The position numbers and the translations under genes were made by a program. Below, piece by piece: positions 42,591 to 51,268 of a DNA stretch of 64,000 nucleotides. The stretch's first letter is position 1. The number at the start of each line of letters is the position of its first letter. The stretch spans positions 620,001 through 684,000 of the forward strand of contig NZ_FOZG01000003.1 of assembly GCF_900113315.1 (NCBI RefSeq), written 5' to 3'. The notes beneath the pieces are model-generated. The model worked only from the letters and a program-made list of their open reading frames with translations, had not been told where the DNA came from and did no database searches. The stretch comes from Sphingomonas jatrophae. GTDB taxonomy: Bacteria > Pseudomonadota > Alphaproteobacteria > Sphingomonadales > Sphingomonadaceae.

Positions 42591-44402
42591 ATGTCCACCT
42601 ATGCCGACCGGCTGGCGGCGCTGCGTGCCGAGCTGGCCCGCCGCCGCCTCGACGGCTTCGTCGTGCCGCTGACCGATGAACATATGAGCGAATATGTCGG
42701 CGCCTACGCTCAGCGCCTTGCCTGGCTGACAGGCTTCCAAGGCTCCGCCGGCTCCGCGGTGGTGCTGCCCGAGCAGGCGGCCATCTTCGTCGATGGCCGC
42801 TACACGCTCCAGGTGCGCGAGCAGGTGTCGGCCGATCACTGGTCCTACCAGTCGGTGCCGCAGACCAGCATCGCCGACTGGCTGGCGGGCAACGTCACCG
42901 GCGGCGCGCGCATCGGCTACGATCCGTGGCTCCACACCAAGGGCTGGGTCGAGAGTGCGACGCGCGCGCTGGCGGAAAAGGGCGCGGAACTGATCGCCGT
43001 CGATACCAATCCGATCGACGCGGTGTGGCCCGATCGCCCGCTGCCGTCCGACGCGCGCCTCGTCGTCCAGCCCGATGCGCTGGCCGGCCGCTCGTCGGCC
43101 GAGAAGCGCGCCGCCATCGCCGATTGGCTGGGCGAAAAGCGAGCCGACGCCGCCGTCCTCTCCGCGCTCGACTCAATCGCCTGGACGTTCAACGTCCGCG
43201 GTCAGGATGTGGAGCGCACGCCCGTTGCGCTGGCCTATGCGCTGGTCAATGCGGACGGCACCGCCGACCTGTTCGCGGCGCCCGAGAAGATCGACGAGAC
43301 GGTGGCGCAGCACCTCGGCAATGCCGTGCGCGTCCATGATCGTGCCGCCTTTGCCGGCCACCTCGCCGGCTTCGCGGGAAAGCGTGTCGCCGCCGACCCG
43401 GACCGCGCCGTCTCCGCCATCTTCGCCGCGCTGAAATCGGCTGGCGCGACCGTGCTGGAGCTGCGCGACCCCGCGGTGCTGCCCAAGGCGATCAAGAACG
43501 AGGCCGAGATTGCCGGCACCAGGGCCGCACACCTGCGCGACGGCGCCGCCCTCACCCGCTTCCTCCACTGGCTGTCGGTCGAGGCGCCCAAGGGCGAGCT
43601 GGACGAGCTGTCCGCACAGGAGAAGCTGCGCGCCTTCCGGGCGGAGACGGGCGAGCTGCGCGACCTTTCCTTCGATACGATCTCCGGCGCCGGCCCCAAT
43701 GGCGCGGTGGTCCACTACCGCGTGTCGGAGGAGACGAATCGCCGGATCGAGCCGAACAGCCTCTATCTCGTCGATTCGGGCGGCCAGTATCAGGACGGCA
43801 CCACCGACGTGACGCGCACCATCGCGGTCGGCGCGCCGACGGCGGAGATGCAGGATCGCTTCACCCGTGTGCTGAAAGGCCATATCGCGCTCGCCCGCGC
43901 CATCTTCCCGGCGGGCACGCGCGGCAGCCAGCTCGATACGCTCGCACGCCAATATCTCTGGGCGGCGGGCCTCGATTATGCGCACGGGACCGGTCACGGC
44001 GTCGGCAGCTATCTGTCGGTGCACGAAGGGCCGCAACGCATCGCGCCCGGCGGTTCCGGCTTCGCCGGCGGGGACGAGCCGCTGGCCGCGGGCATGATCC
44101 TCTCCAACGAGCCCGGCTATTACAAGACGGGCGCCTATGGCATCCGCATCGAGAACCTCGTGCTGGTCGCCCCGCGCGACATCGCAGGCGCGGAGAAGGC
44201 CTGCCTCGGCTTCGAGACGTTGACCTTCGCGCCGATCGACCGCACGCTTGTCGATCTCGGCCTGCTCGACTCGCAGGAACGCGCGTGGCTCGATGGGTAT
44301 CATGCCGACGTGCTGCGCCTGATCGGTCCGCTGGTGCCGAAGGATGTGCGCGTCTGGTTGAACGCGGCGTGCGCGCCGATCGAGGGGGAACAGGGTCGAT
44401 GA
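42591..44402 (+). CDS. Xaa-Pro aminopeptidase (M24 family)
   Basis: A 603-residue cytosolic metallopeptidase that removes N-terminal residues before proline. Seen: two creatinase-like N-terminal domains (GFVVPLTDEHMSEYVGAYAQRLAWLTGFQGSAGSAVVLP) and a pita-bread domain with the metal ligands LVDSGGQYQDGTTDVTRT (two Asp), HGTGHGVGS (His), SNEPGYYKTGAYGIRIENL (two Glu). The length fits the long APPro form found in many bacteria and eukaryotes. GGGAAGGGA precedes the ATG. Its stop overlaps the start of the glutathione peroxidase gene (ATGA). Together with the divergent S9 enzyme it suggests peptide degradation. Confidence 0.93.
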   Translation: MSTYADRLAALRAELARRRLDGFVVPLTDEHMSEYVGAYAQRLAWLTGFQGSAGSAVVLPEQAAIFVDGRYTLQVREQVSADHWSYQSVPQTSIADWLAGNVTGGARIGYDPWLHTKGWVESATRALAEKGAELIAVDTNPIDAVWPDRPLPSDARLVVQPDALAGRSSAEKRAAIADWLGEKRADAAVLSALDSIAWTFNVRGQDVERTPVALAYALVNADGTADLFAAPEKIDETVAQHLGNAVRVHDRAAFAGHLAGFAGKRVAADPDRAVSAIFAALKSAGATVLELRDPAVLPKAIKNEAEIAGTRAAHLRDGAALTRFLHWLSVEAPKGELDELSAQEKLRAFRAETGELRDLSFDTISGAGPNGAVVHYRVSEETNRRIEPNSLYLVDSGGQYQDGTTDVTRTIAVGAPTAEMQDRFTRVLKGHIALARAIFPAGTRGSQLDTLARQYLWAAGLDYAHGTGHGVGSYLSVHEGPQRIAPGGSGFAGGDEPLAAGMILSNEPGYYKTGAYGIRIENLVLVAPRDIAGAEKACLGFETLTFAPIDRTLVDLGLLDSQERAWLDGYHADVLRLIGPLVPKDVRVWLNAACAPIEGEQGR

Positions 44403-45001
44403 AGCGCAGTATCGCACTGGGGATTGCAGGGTTCGTGCTGGCCGGCGCCGCCGTTGGCTACGCCCAGTTCCCGAAGACGCCGCCCACCCCGCCGCTGCCG
44501 ACGGCGCAGGCCGCGCGGCTGACCGCATGGGATTTCCGCCTGACCGCGATCGACGGCGCGCCGATGCCGCTCAGCCAGTATCGCGGCAAGGTGGTGCTGC
44601 TGGTCAACACCGCCAGCTTCTGCGGCTTCAAGAAGCAGTTTGCCGGCCTCCAGCAGCTGCAGGACACCTATGCGAAGCGCGGCTTCGTGCTGATCGGCGT
44701 GCCATCGGGCAGCTTCAAGGACCAGGAATACGGGTCCAACAAGGAAATCGCCGATCACTGCAACACCACCGGCATCCGCTTCCCCATGGCGGAGAAGGCG
44801 CCGGTGGTCGGCCCGGGCGCCTTGCCCATCTATCGCTGGGCGGCGGCCAAGGTCGGCGGAGACAACACGCCGCGCTGGAACTTCCACAAATATCTGATCG
44901 GCCGCGACGGCCGTCGCGTGACCCCGTTCGGCACGATGACCGACCCGTCCGATCCCAAGCTGCACGAAGCGATCGAAGCCGCGCTGAAACAGCGCGCCTG
45001 A
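44399..45001 (+). CDS. Exported glutathione peroxidase-like protein
   Basis: A 200-residue thiol peroxidase that reduces hydroperoxides. Seen: a signal or anchor segment (IALGIAGFVLAGAAVGYAQ), then NTASFCGFKKQFAGLQQL with the peroxidatic Cys in place of selenocysteine, KRGFVLIGVPSGSFKDQEYGSN and the WNFHKYLIGRDG Trp/Asn motif of the active site. The exported form and Cys chemistry suggest a periplasmic enzyme using thioredoxin-like donors. Translation is coupled to the aminopeptidase P gene by a four-base overlap. A strong hairpin follows the stop. Confidence 0.9.
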   Translation: MKRSIALGIAGFVLAGAAVGYAQFPKTPPTPPLPTAQAARLTAWDFRLTAIDGAPMPLSQYRGKVVLLVNTASFCGFKKQFAGLQQLQDTYAKRGFVLIGVPSGSFKDQEYGSNKEIADHCNTTGIRFPMAEKAPVVGPGALPIYRWAAAKVGGDNTPRWNFHKYLIGRDGRRVTPFGTMTDPSDPKLHEAIEAALKQRA

Positions 45002-45006
45002 ACAGC

Positions 45007-45048
45007 GTGATCCAGCCGTCCCGCGATTGATGGGGGCGGCTGGATCAC
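45007..45048. terminator. 12-bp hairpin after the peroxidase gene
   Basis: GTGATCCAGCCG (45007-45018) and CGGCTGGATCAC (45037-45048) pair perfectly across an 18-base loop, five bases after the stop. A short T-run (CCTTT) lies about ten bases further on. It probably ends the aminopeptidase-peroxidase transcript. Confidence 0.6.
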
Positions 45049-45141
45049 CTGCTCGCCTTTCCCCGTCGCCCCGGCGCAGGGCCTCGGTCGGCAGAGCACC
45101 CCGCCTCGCCTTCAGCACCCCACCCATGCCGCGGCGGCGAC

Positions 45142-45279
45142 TCAGCTCTCCGCTGACCGCTCTGCTGCCGCCTGCTCCCCCGCCGCGTCAGCCTCCCGTG
45201 CCTGCGCCTTCCTGCGCCGCAGATTCGCCCGCAGCGCCTCGGCCAGCCGGCGCTCCCGTTCCGGATCGTCCTTGCTCAT
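45142..45279 (-). CDS. Small charged conserved protein
   Basis: A 45-residue basic-acidic helical protein (MSKDDPERERRLAEALRAN then RRRKAQAREA). Very similar short MSKDDP..AEALRANLRRRKAQ proteins are common hypothetical genes in sphingomonads, from memory. The ATG at 45279 is chosen over an earlier one because only this start gives the familiar sequence. It is predicted to be one long amphipathic helix. No function is known. Confidence 0.65.
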   Translation of the reverse strand: MSKDDPERERRLAEALRANLRRRKAQAREADAAGEQAAAERSAES

Positions 45280-45358
45280 CGTCACCGAATATCGCGGTGG
45301 GTTGACCTCGCCCACCGCTTTCTCCATAGGCGCGGACCTTCGCGGACAAGTCCGTCGT

Positions 45359-45433
<75 letters not shown>

Positions 45434-45819
45434 TTTTTCCAGCCCCGGCCATGGCGCCGCTGGTGATGTCGGAAATGCGCGATTAGGAACCGGGCCGGTT
45501 CCTTCTCAGCCCGCGCGCGCCGCCCCCACATCGATTTTCATGCAATACCCTAGGGCAGCGCCTGTCCGTCCTACAGCCTTACCGGACAAGGGCCTCTAGG
45601 TGTCCACTTTGTCCTCTTAAGCGCGGCTGTGCCCATTCGTGCTGAGCTTTTCGCAGCAGCGCCCCCATTGCCCTGCTCAGACCGGCAGGCCCAAAGCGAA
45701 CGGAGCCGAATTCGGCGAGGCGCGCTCGAAGAGACCCAGCAGCGGGCCGCAAAGGCTCGCCAATTACTTGATCCGGAGCTGTCGAAATCTCTGCCTACAG
45801 CCGCCGACCCTCTGGGGGG
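45434..45819. other. Intergenic region between the two tRNA genes
   Basis: 386 bases with no gene I can support. Open frames on both strands here are short and do not resemble proteins. Apart from the T-run after the tRNA-Thr I see no repeat, attachment site or integrase remnant. Confidence 0.6.
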
Positions 45820-45896
<77 letters not shown>

Positions 45897-45976
45897 ATTC
45901 GCCGTCCCGGCTGTGCGAGGCGCGCCGACTATGCGAGCCGCGAGGTGGTGTCAACAGCCTTCGCGTGGGAGGGCGA

Positions 45977-47176
45977 TCAATCTGTCGATCGGCGCCCGCG
46001 CGGATCGGCGGCGGCATCCTCGTGCATCGTCTTGGTCAGCGTGCCGTCCTCGAACAGGAAGCCGGCGATATCGGGCTTTCCCGCCGCATCCAGCACCGTT
46101 TTCAGGATGATCAGGAGCGGCACCGCCAGCAGCGCGCCCGTCGTCCCCCACACCCAGCCCCAGAAGCTCAAGGCGACGAGGATCAGCAGCGGGCTGATCG
46201 TCAGCCGCCGTCCGACCAGGGTCGGCGTCAGGACGTTCGCCTCGACGAGGTGCAGCGCGACGAACACGGCGGCGGGCACCAGCGCATACCAGGGATCGGG
46301 AAAGGTCATCAGCCCGCCCAGCGCCAGCAGCAGCGCCGAGGCGATCGGCCCGAAATAGGGGATGTAATTGGCCAGCGCGACGATGCCGCCCCACATGAGC
46401 GGCGACGGCATGCCCAGCATCCACAGCGCGAAGGCGAGCACGGCGCCCAGCGAAATGTTGATGACGGTGATCGTCGCCAGATAGGCCGAGGTGCGGTCCA
46501 CCACCTCCTGAATCACCCGCGCCGTCGCCATGGCGGAGGAGAAGCTGCCGCGGCTGGTGATCGTCCGCCGCCGCATCCGCGTCCAGCCCGACAGGAAGAA
46601 GAAGATGACGAGGATGGCGAAGAAGGTCTGCACGATCGCGTAAGGCGCGGCGGTGGTCAGGATATCGATCAGGGAGGTCGGCGTCTCCGCCACCACCGTC
46701 CGCCGCGCGGCCGCCGGCGTGCGGGCGACCATCTTCACCGTATCGTCGATGAACCGCTCGAGGCTGGAATAAAGCTCCAGCACGGGCGAGAGATTGTCGC
46801 GGATCAGGCCGATGCGCGTCGGCAGGCGGCGGAACCAGTCACTCGCCGGCACCACGATCGAGCCGATCGCGAAGACGGCCACGGCGATGAACAGCAGCAC
46901 GCAGAGGAGCGCCGAAATGCCGGACGGCACGCGCCGCCGCTCAAGCCACTCCAGCGCCGGCACCAGCGCCACCGCGATCACCAGAGCGGCGGTGACCGGC
47001 AGGAAGAACTCCGCGCCAGAGCGGAGTGCGAACGGCACCGCAAGCGCAAGGCCGAGCCCGGCGATGAGCGTCAGCGCCGCCAGCAGACGGTCACGGCGGA
47101 AGGCACTCTCGTGCGAGTCCGCGATCAGGGGCGAGAGGTGGGCAAGATCGGGCTGTGGATCGGCAGGCAAGGTCAT
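45977..47176 (-). CDS. AI-2E/PerM-family membrane permease
   Basis: A 399-residue inner-membrane protein with about eight transmembrane segments, including a first pair (LLAALTLIAGLGLALAVPF), ISALLCVLLFIAVAVFAIGSIV, VQTFFAILVIFFFLSGW, and late helices (ALANYIPYFGPIASALLLAL, FVALHLVEANVLTPTLVGR, GTTGALLAVPLLIILKTVLD). These match the YdiK/PerM/TqsA family. Some members export autoinducer-2 and others exchange ions; no substrate can be read. The ATG at 47176 is used because the GTG at 47215 adds 13 residues before a second Met. A short Arg/Asp tail ends the protein. It stands beside the tRNA-Asp gene on the same strand. Confidence 0.9.
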   Translation of the reverse strand: MTLPADPQPDLAHLSPLIADSHESAFRRDRLLAALTLIAGLGLALAVPFALRSGAEFFLPVTAALVIAVALVPALEWLERRRVPSGISALLCVLLFIAVAVFAIGSIVVPASDWFRRLPTRIGLIRDNLSPVLELYSSLERFIDDTVKMVARTPAAARRTVVAETPTSLIDILTTAAPYAIVQTFFAILVIFFFLSGWTRMRRRTITSRGSFSSAMATARVIQEVVDRTSAYLATITVINISLGAVLAFALWMLGMPSPLMWGGIVALANYIPYFGPIASALLLALGGLMTFPDPWYALVPAAVFVALHLVEANVLTPTLVGRRLTISPLLILVALSFWGWVWGTTGALLAVPLLIILKTVLDAAGKPDIAGFLFEDGTLTKTMHEDAAADPRGRRSTD

Positions 47177-47484
47177 GACGGGCGCGATTCGTTCGAGGTG
47201 CACCCGATCTAGCACGGCGTCGCGGCTTCGGCAGGCGAGTCGGGCTAAGAAATGCCCTGTTCATCGTCTTCGTTGCGCGAATGTTGCTCAAGCGGGCGCG
47301 GCACCGCCTCCGTTCATCGCGGGGCATTTGCATCGCTGCGATGCGCGCCCGTAACGGACGGCATCCGGTCGTTGGGGCACGACTAGACCAACTCCAGCCC
47401 TTACACGACAAGACGTGAACGTCATCCGCGCGCATTGGTTGCGTACGCGCGCGGGGCAGCGTTGGCGCATATCCGGAGTGAAGG
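47177..47484. other. Intergenic region before the cell-wall hydrolase gene
   Basis: About 300 bases between two divergent genes. It should hold promoters for both, but I see no clear motif, repeat or small gene. Confidence 0.5.
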
Positions 47485-48129
47485 ATGCGCACCGCGCGTC
47501 GACAGAATGCCAAGCCGCTCGCCAGCCTCGCGGCCCTTGCCGCCTTCGTGGCGATCCCGGCGACCCTCAGTTTCATGGCCGAAGCCGCTGATGCCCAGTC
47601 GCTCGCCGCCGGCCTGCTCCCCGCCGCCGCCCTGCCCACCGCAGATGCCGCCGCAACCCGCGCCACCCTCCGCCTCGCCGACGATGCCCTGCCCGCGCTG
47701 CTGGCGGGCGACAGCGTCGTCACGGGCGTCGATCTGGGCGATGCCGAACAGCGTGCCAGCGCGTCCGACGCCGATCTCGTCTGCATGGCCAAGGTGATCG
47801 TGCACGAGGCGCGCAACCAGCCGCGCGCCGGCCAGCTTGCCGTTGCCCAGCTGATCATGGCGCGCGTCCGCACCGGCCGCTTCGCCGACAGCGTCTGCGG
47901 CGTCGTCAACCAGCCCGGCCAGTTCTTCAACACCGCCGCCTATGAGCCGGCCCGCGAAGGCGCCGCCTGGGCGACCGCGGTCGCTGTGTCGCGTGAGGCG
48001 CTGGAGGGCGCGGCCGATCCGGTCGCCCCCGGTGCCTTGTTCTACCACGCCGCCTATCAAGCGCCGACGAGCTTCTTCCGCGGCCGCCAGCGCGTCGCGA
48101 CACTCGGGGATCACATCTTCTACCGCTGA
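47485..48129 (+). CDS. Cell-wall hydrolase, SleB type
   Basis: A 214-residue exported enzyme predicted to cut peptidoglycan. Seen: a signal region (LAALAAFVAIPATLSFMAEAADAQ), then a Hydrolase_2/SleB domain beginning LVCMAKVIVHEARNQPRAGQLAVAQLIMARVRTGRFADSVCGVVNQPGQF (about 98-147; the Glu in VHEAR is the expected catalytic acid) and ending LFYHAAYQAP..RQRVATLGDHIFYR. Outside spore formers such proteins take part in wall remodelling. It stands alone; a weak hairpin (CCGCC/GGCGG) follows. Confidence 0.88.
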   Translation: MRTARRQNAKPLASLAALAAFVAIPATLSFMAEAADAQSLAAGLLPAAALPTADAAATRATLRLADDALPALLAGDSVVTGVDLGDAEQRASASDADLVCMAKVIVHEARNQPRAGQLAVAQLIMARVRTGRFADSVCGVVNQPGQFFNTAAYEPAREGAAWATAVAVSREALEGAADPVAPGALFYHAAYQAPTSFFRGRQRVATLGDHIFYR

Positions 48130-48168
48130 GGCTGCTGCACCGCCCTAAGGCGGGTCAGCGGGCGGACG

Positions 48169-48483
48169 TCACTCCTCCGCCGCGGCCTGGCCCGGCAGGT
48201 GCGCGGCCTCGGCCTTCTTCCATTCGGTATGCAGCGCAGCGCGTGGGGCACCCAGCCCCACGCGGTCGGTCGCCGCGCGCCACCAGGCCGTCGCCGCGTT
48301 CAGCCGGGCGACGGCGGGGGTTGGCTCCAGCTCCGCCGCCCAGCCATCGATCGCAACGGCGTTGGTCGCCGCCAGGAACAGGGTCGCGGTGGCGATCGCG
48401 CCGCTCGCCCAACGCAGCGGATGGCCGCCGAGCACGGTGTGGCCGGGCAGGTCGACTGGGAACTCCTCATCGCGTCGCGCCAT
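48169..48483 (-). CDS. Small single-span membrane protein of the O-acylation operon
   Basis: A 104-residue protein with a polar start (ARRDEEFPVDLPGHTVLGGHPLRW), one hydrophobic span (ASGAIATATLFLAATNAVAI, about 29-48) and a polar end. It begins 10 bases after the MBOAT stop, on the same strand, so it is the last gene of that operon. It resembles no family I recognise. A partner or anchor for the MBOAT protein is possible. Confidence 0.6.
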   Translation of the reverse strand: MARRDEEFPVDLPGHTVLGGHPLRWASGAIATATLFLAATNAVAIDGWAAELEPTPAVARLNAATAWWRAATDRVGLGAPRAALHTEWKKAEAAHLPGQAAAEE

Positions 48484-48493
48484 GCCGCTGCCC

Positions 48494-49903
48494 TCAGAAC
48501 TGATAATAGATGAACGGGGCCACGCCCTCGAAGCGCATGGCATCGATGATCAGGATGGCGACGCCGACGGCCAGCCCGGCGGCCGCTGCCGGCAGGCGGC
48601 GGAGCTGGAGCGCGATGGCCGGCATCAGCCGGGGCGGCGCGAAGTGCATCGCCAGCCCGAAGGCGATCAGCACCAGCGCCAGCGGCGTGGCGGTAAGCGC
48701 TCCCCAGCCGCGACCGAAACCCGCCAGGTAGGCGGCAGCATCGGCAAAGGTCGGCGCGCGGAAGAAGATCCAGCCGAGCACGACGATGTGGAAGGTGAAC
48801 AGGATCGTCAGCCAGCGCGGCAGACCCGGCCAGCCCTGCGGACGATATTCGCGCCAAAGCCGCTCCGCGCCCAGCACCAGCCCGTGCAGGCCGCCCCAGA
48901 TGACGAAGGTCCACTTGGCGCCGTGCCACAGCCCGCCGAGCAGCATCGTGATCGCGAGATTGCGGCAGATATAGGCCACGCCGCCGCGGTTCCCCCCGAG
49001 CGCGTCGATATAGAGATAGTCGCGCAGCCAGCTCGACAGGCTGATGTGCCAGCGCCGCCAGAACTCCTGGAGCGAGGCGGAACGATAGGGCTGGTCGAAA
49101 TTGCGCGGGAAGCGGTAGCCGAGCAAAGCGGCCAAGCCGATCGCCATGTCGGAATAGGCCGAGAAGTCGCAGTAGATCTGCACCGCATAGCCATAGGCCG
49201 CGACGATCAGGTCTGCCGCGCCGTGCGCGCCCGGATCGTTGAACACGGGATCGACGAAGCCGGTTGCCAGCTCGGAGGCGATCACCGCTTTCTTGAACAG
49301 GCCCCAGACGATCAGGCACAGAGCCATCGCGACCATGCCCCGCTCCAGCCGCGGGCGTGCCTGGAATTGCGGCACCAGGTCCGCCGCACGCACGATCGGC
49401 CCGGCGACGAGATGCGGAAAGAAGGACATGAGCAGGGTGATGTCGAGCAGCCCGGCGGGCGGCACGCGGCCCTTGTAGACGTCGACGACGTAGCTGATGC
49501 CCTGAAAGGTGAAGAAGGAGACGCCGACGGGCAGGATCACCTGCATCAGCGGCAGATCGCGCTCCACGCCCCCGGCGCGCAGCAGATCGCCCAGCTGCTC
49601 GAGGAAGAAGCCGTAATATTTGAAGAAGCCGAGGATCGCGAGATTGGCGATCACGCCCCAGGTGAGCAGCGCCTTCCGCCGCCCGAGCGCCTCCGGATCG
49701 GTCCGCGCGATCAGCGCGGCCGTGCCCCAGTTGAGCACCGCCGAGCCGATCAGCAGCGCGACGAAGCGGCCGTCCCAGGCGCCGTAGAACACCCAGCTGG
49801 CGAGCAGCAGGATGATCTTGCGCCACTCATTGTCCCGCGCGGCCCAGGCGGCGGTGAAGACGACAAGGAAGAACAGCCCGAAGGTGAGCGTGGGAAACAG
49901 CAT
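48494..49903 (-). CDS. MBOAT-family membrane O-acyltransferase
   Basis: A 469-residue polytopic membrane protein of the AlgI/DltB/PatA type, which passes acyl groups across the inner membrane for transfer to glycans. Seen: many hydrophobic helices (LTFGLFFLVVFTAAWAA at the start, LTILFTFHIVVLGWIFF near the end), the family segment QEFWRRWHISLSSWLRDYLYI and LLGGLWHGAKWTFVIWGGLHG, with the catalytic His of the family in WHG, near residue 330. The gene abuts the second SGNH gene upstream (stop and start touch) and so lies third in an operon. The donor and acceptor cannot be read from sequence; acetylation of an exopolysaccharide or peptidoglycan is most likely. Confidence 0.93.
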   Translation of the reverse strand: MLFPTLTFGLFFLVVFTAAWAARDNEWRKIILLLASWVFYGAWDGRFVALLIGSAVLNWGTAALIARTDPEALGRRKALLTWGVIANLAILGFFKYYGFFLEQLGDLLRAGGVERDLPLMQVILPVGVSFFTFQGISYVVDVYKGRVPPAGLLDITLLMSFFPHLVAGPIVRAADLVPQFQARPRLERGMVAMALCLIVWGLFKKAVIASELATGFVDPVFNDPGAHGAADLIVAAYGYAVQIYCDFSAYSDMAIGLAALLGYRFPRNFDQPYRSASLQEFWRRWHISLSSWLRDYLYIDALGGNRGGVAYICRNLAITMLLGGLWHGAKWTFVIWGGLHGLVLGAERLWREYRPQGWPGLPRWLTILFTFHIVVLGWIFFRAPTFADAAAYLAGFGRGWGALTATPLALVLIAFGLAMHFAPPRLMPAIALQLRRLPAAAAGLAVGVAILIIDAMRFEGVAPFIYYQF

Positions 49904-51268
49904 CTAGCGCGCCGCCGCGTCCAGATCGGCCTGGAGCAGCCGCGCGATGTCGCGCCCGCCCTGCGACTTGAAGTGGATGAAGTCGCCGCGCATCCGCCCG
50001 TCCGCCACCCACTTCGCCGCCGCGCAGCCGCCGCCCATGCGCGCCTGCCAGTCCCAGTAGGCGACGCGCAGTTCGCCCGCGATCTTGCGCTGGATCGCGC
50101 GCACCTGCGCCAGCGCAGGGGGCGCGAAGAGCGGGCGGGAGGACGGCGGCGTGGGGGCCGGCTGCGCAGGTGGCGGCGCTGCGGGCGCCTCCCCTTCCGC
50201 GCGCGCCTGCATGGCGAAGCCGGCGATCGCGTCGGCAAAGGGGTCGGCAGCCGGCGGCGGGGCTGCCGCCACTGCCGGGCGATAGCTGACGCGACAATCG
50301 AGCGGCGCGCCCGGCGCATTGGCCTGAAGCGCGGTGTTGCGCGTCAGCGCGTCGGGCGCGCCCAGTAGCAGGATCGGCACGTTACCGGCCAGCCGCCGCA
50401 GCCGGCCGATCTGCGTGCGGAGCGTCACCTCGTAGGAGAAGGCGTTGAACGTCGGCGTGAAGCCCTCATTGGTGCCGAAGGCGAGGACGATCATGTCCGG
50501 CCGGTAGGCGCGCAGCTCCTCCGCCACCACCGCATCGTCGGCACGGCCGAAATGGACGAGTTGCGAGCCGACGATGCCGACGTTGGAGAGCACCGCGCCG
50601 CCATCGTCGCGGAACGTGGCCCAGCTGGTGATCGTCACCGGATCGTCCTCCGCCGTCACCTGCAATTGCGATTGCGGGGCGGAGGTCTCGACGGTGCGGC
50701 ATTCGGGGCGGGCAGTGGGCGAATCGAAGTCGAGACGCTGCTCGGGCTCGTTGCCGACGCGCAGGATCAGCGCGCCCGCCTGCGGGTTCGCCAGCGCGCA
50801 GATCGTCACGCGGTTGAACATCATGTTCGGCTCGGCGACGAGGCCCAGGGTCGCGCCCGGCCGGGTGGAGGTGAGGCTGAACCCCGACACGCCGATGGCC
50901 GGCCGCGGGCTGGCCGAGCCACGGCCGAAGCCTGCGGCGATCGACCAGCCGGGCGACATGCTGGCGGTGACGCCGCGGGTCAGATAGCCGTCATAGGGCC
51001 GCCCCGCCGCCAGCACGCCGCGTCCGCCGCTGCCACCGCGCGCCTGCAACAGCTCACGCCAGCCGCCGGTTACCGCGTCGCCGGCGGTATGGCTGTCACC
51101 GATCTGGAGGATGTGGACCGGGCGGCTGCCCCGCGCCCCCCGCGCGGCGGCGACGCGGGCGAGCACCGGGCGCAGCAGATCGAGATTGCAGGCCGGCCCG
51201 GTGCAGGGCGCTGCCGCGGCAGGGGCGGCGAGAGCGGCGGCGGCGAGGAGCGGGATCGCGCGTTTCAC
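49904..51268 (-). CDS. SGNH/GDSL-type exported esterase or acyltransferase
   Basis: A 454-residue periplasmic protein. Seen: a signal peptide (AIPLLAAAALAAPAAAA), the catalytic Ser block LQIGDSHTAGD (near 55-64), FGTNEGF (block III-like) and DFIHFKSQGG near 429-438 (the Asp-x-x-His catalytic block), with a Pro/Ala-rich low-complexity insert at about 335-385. The pattern of an SGNH protein beside an MBOAT matches AlgJ/AlgX and PatB partners that finish O-acetylation in the periplasm. It starts with GTG overlapping the DUF459 stop (GTGA). Confidence 0.88.
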   Translation of the reverse strand: MKRAIPLLAAAALAAPAAAAPCTGPACNLDLLRPVLARVAAARGARGSRPVHILQIGDSHTAGDAVTGGWRELLQARGGSGGRGVLAAGRPYDGYLTRGVTASMSPGWSIAAGFGRGSASPRPAIGVSGFSLTSTRPGATLGLVAEPNMMFNRVTICALANPQAGALILRVGNEPEQRLDFDSPTARPECRTVETSAPQSQLQVTAEDDPVTITSWATFRDDGGAVLSNVGIVGSQLVHFGRADDAVVAEELRAYRPDMIVLAFGTNEGFTPTFNAFSYEVTLRTQIGRLRRLAGNVPILLLGAPDALTRNTALQANAPGAPLDCRVSYRPAVAAAPPPAADPFADAIAGFAMQARAEGEAPAAPPPAQPAPTPPSSRPLFAPPALAQVRAIQRKIAGELRVAYWDWQARMGGGCAAAKWVADGRMRGDFIHFKSQGGRDIARLLQADLDAAAR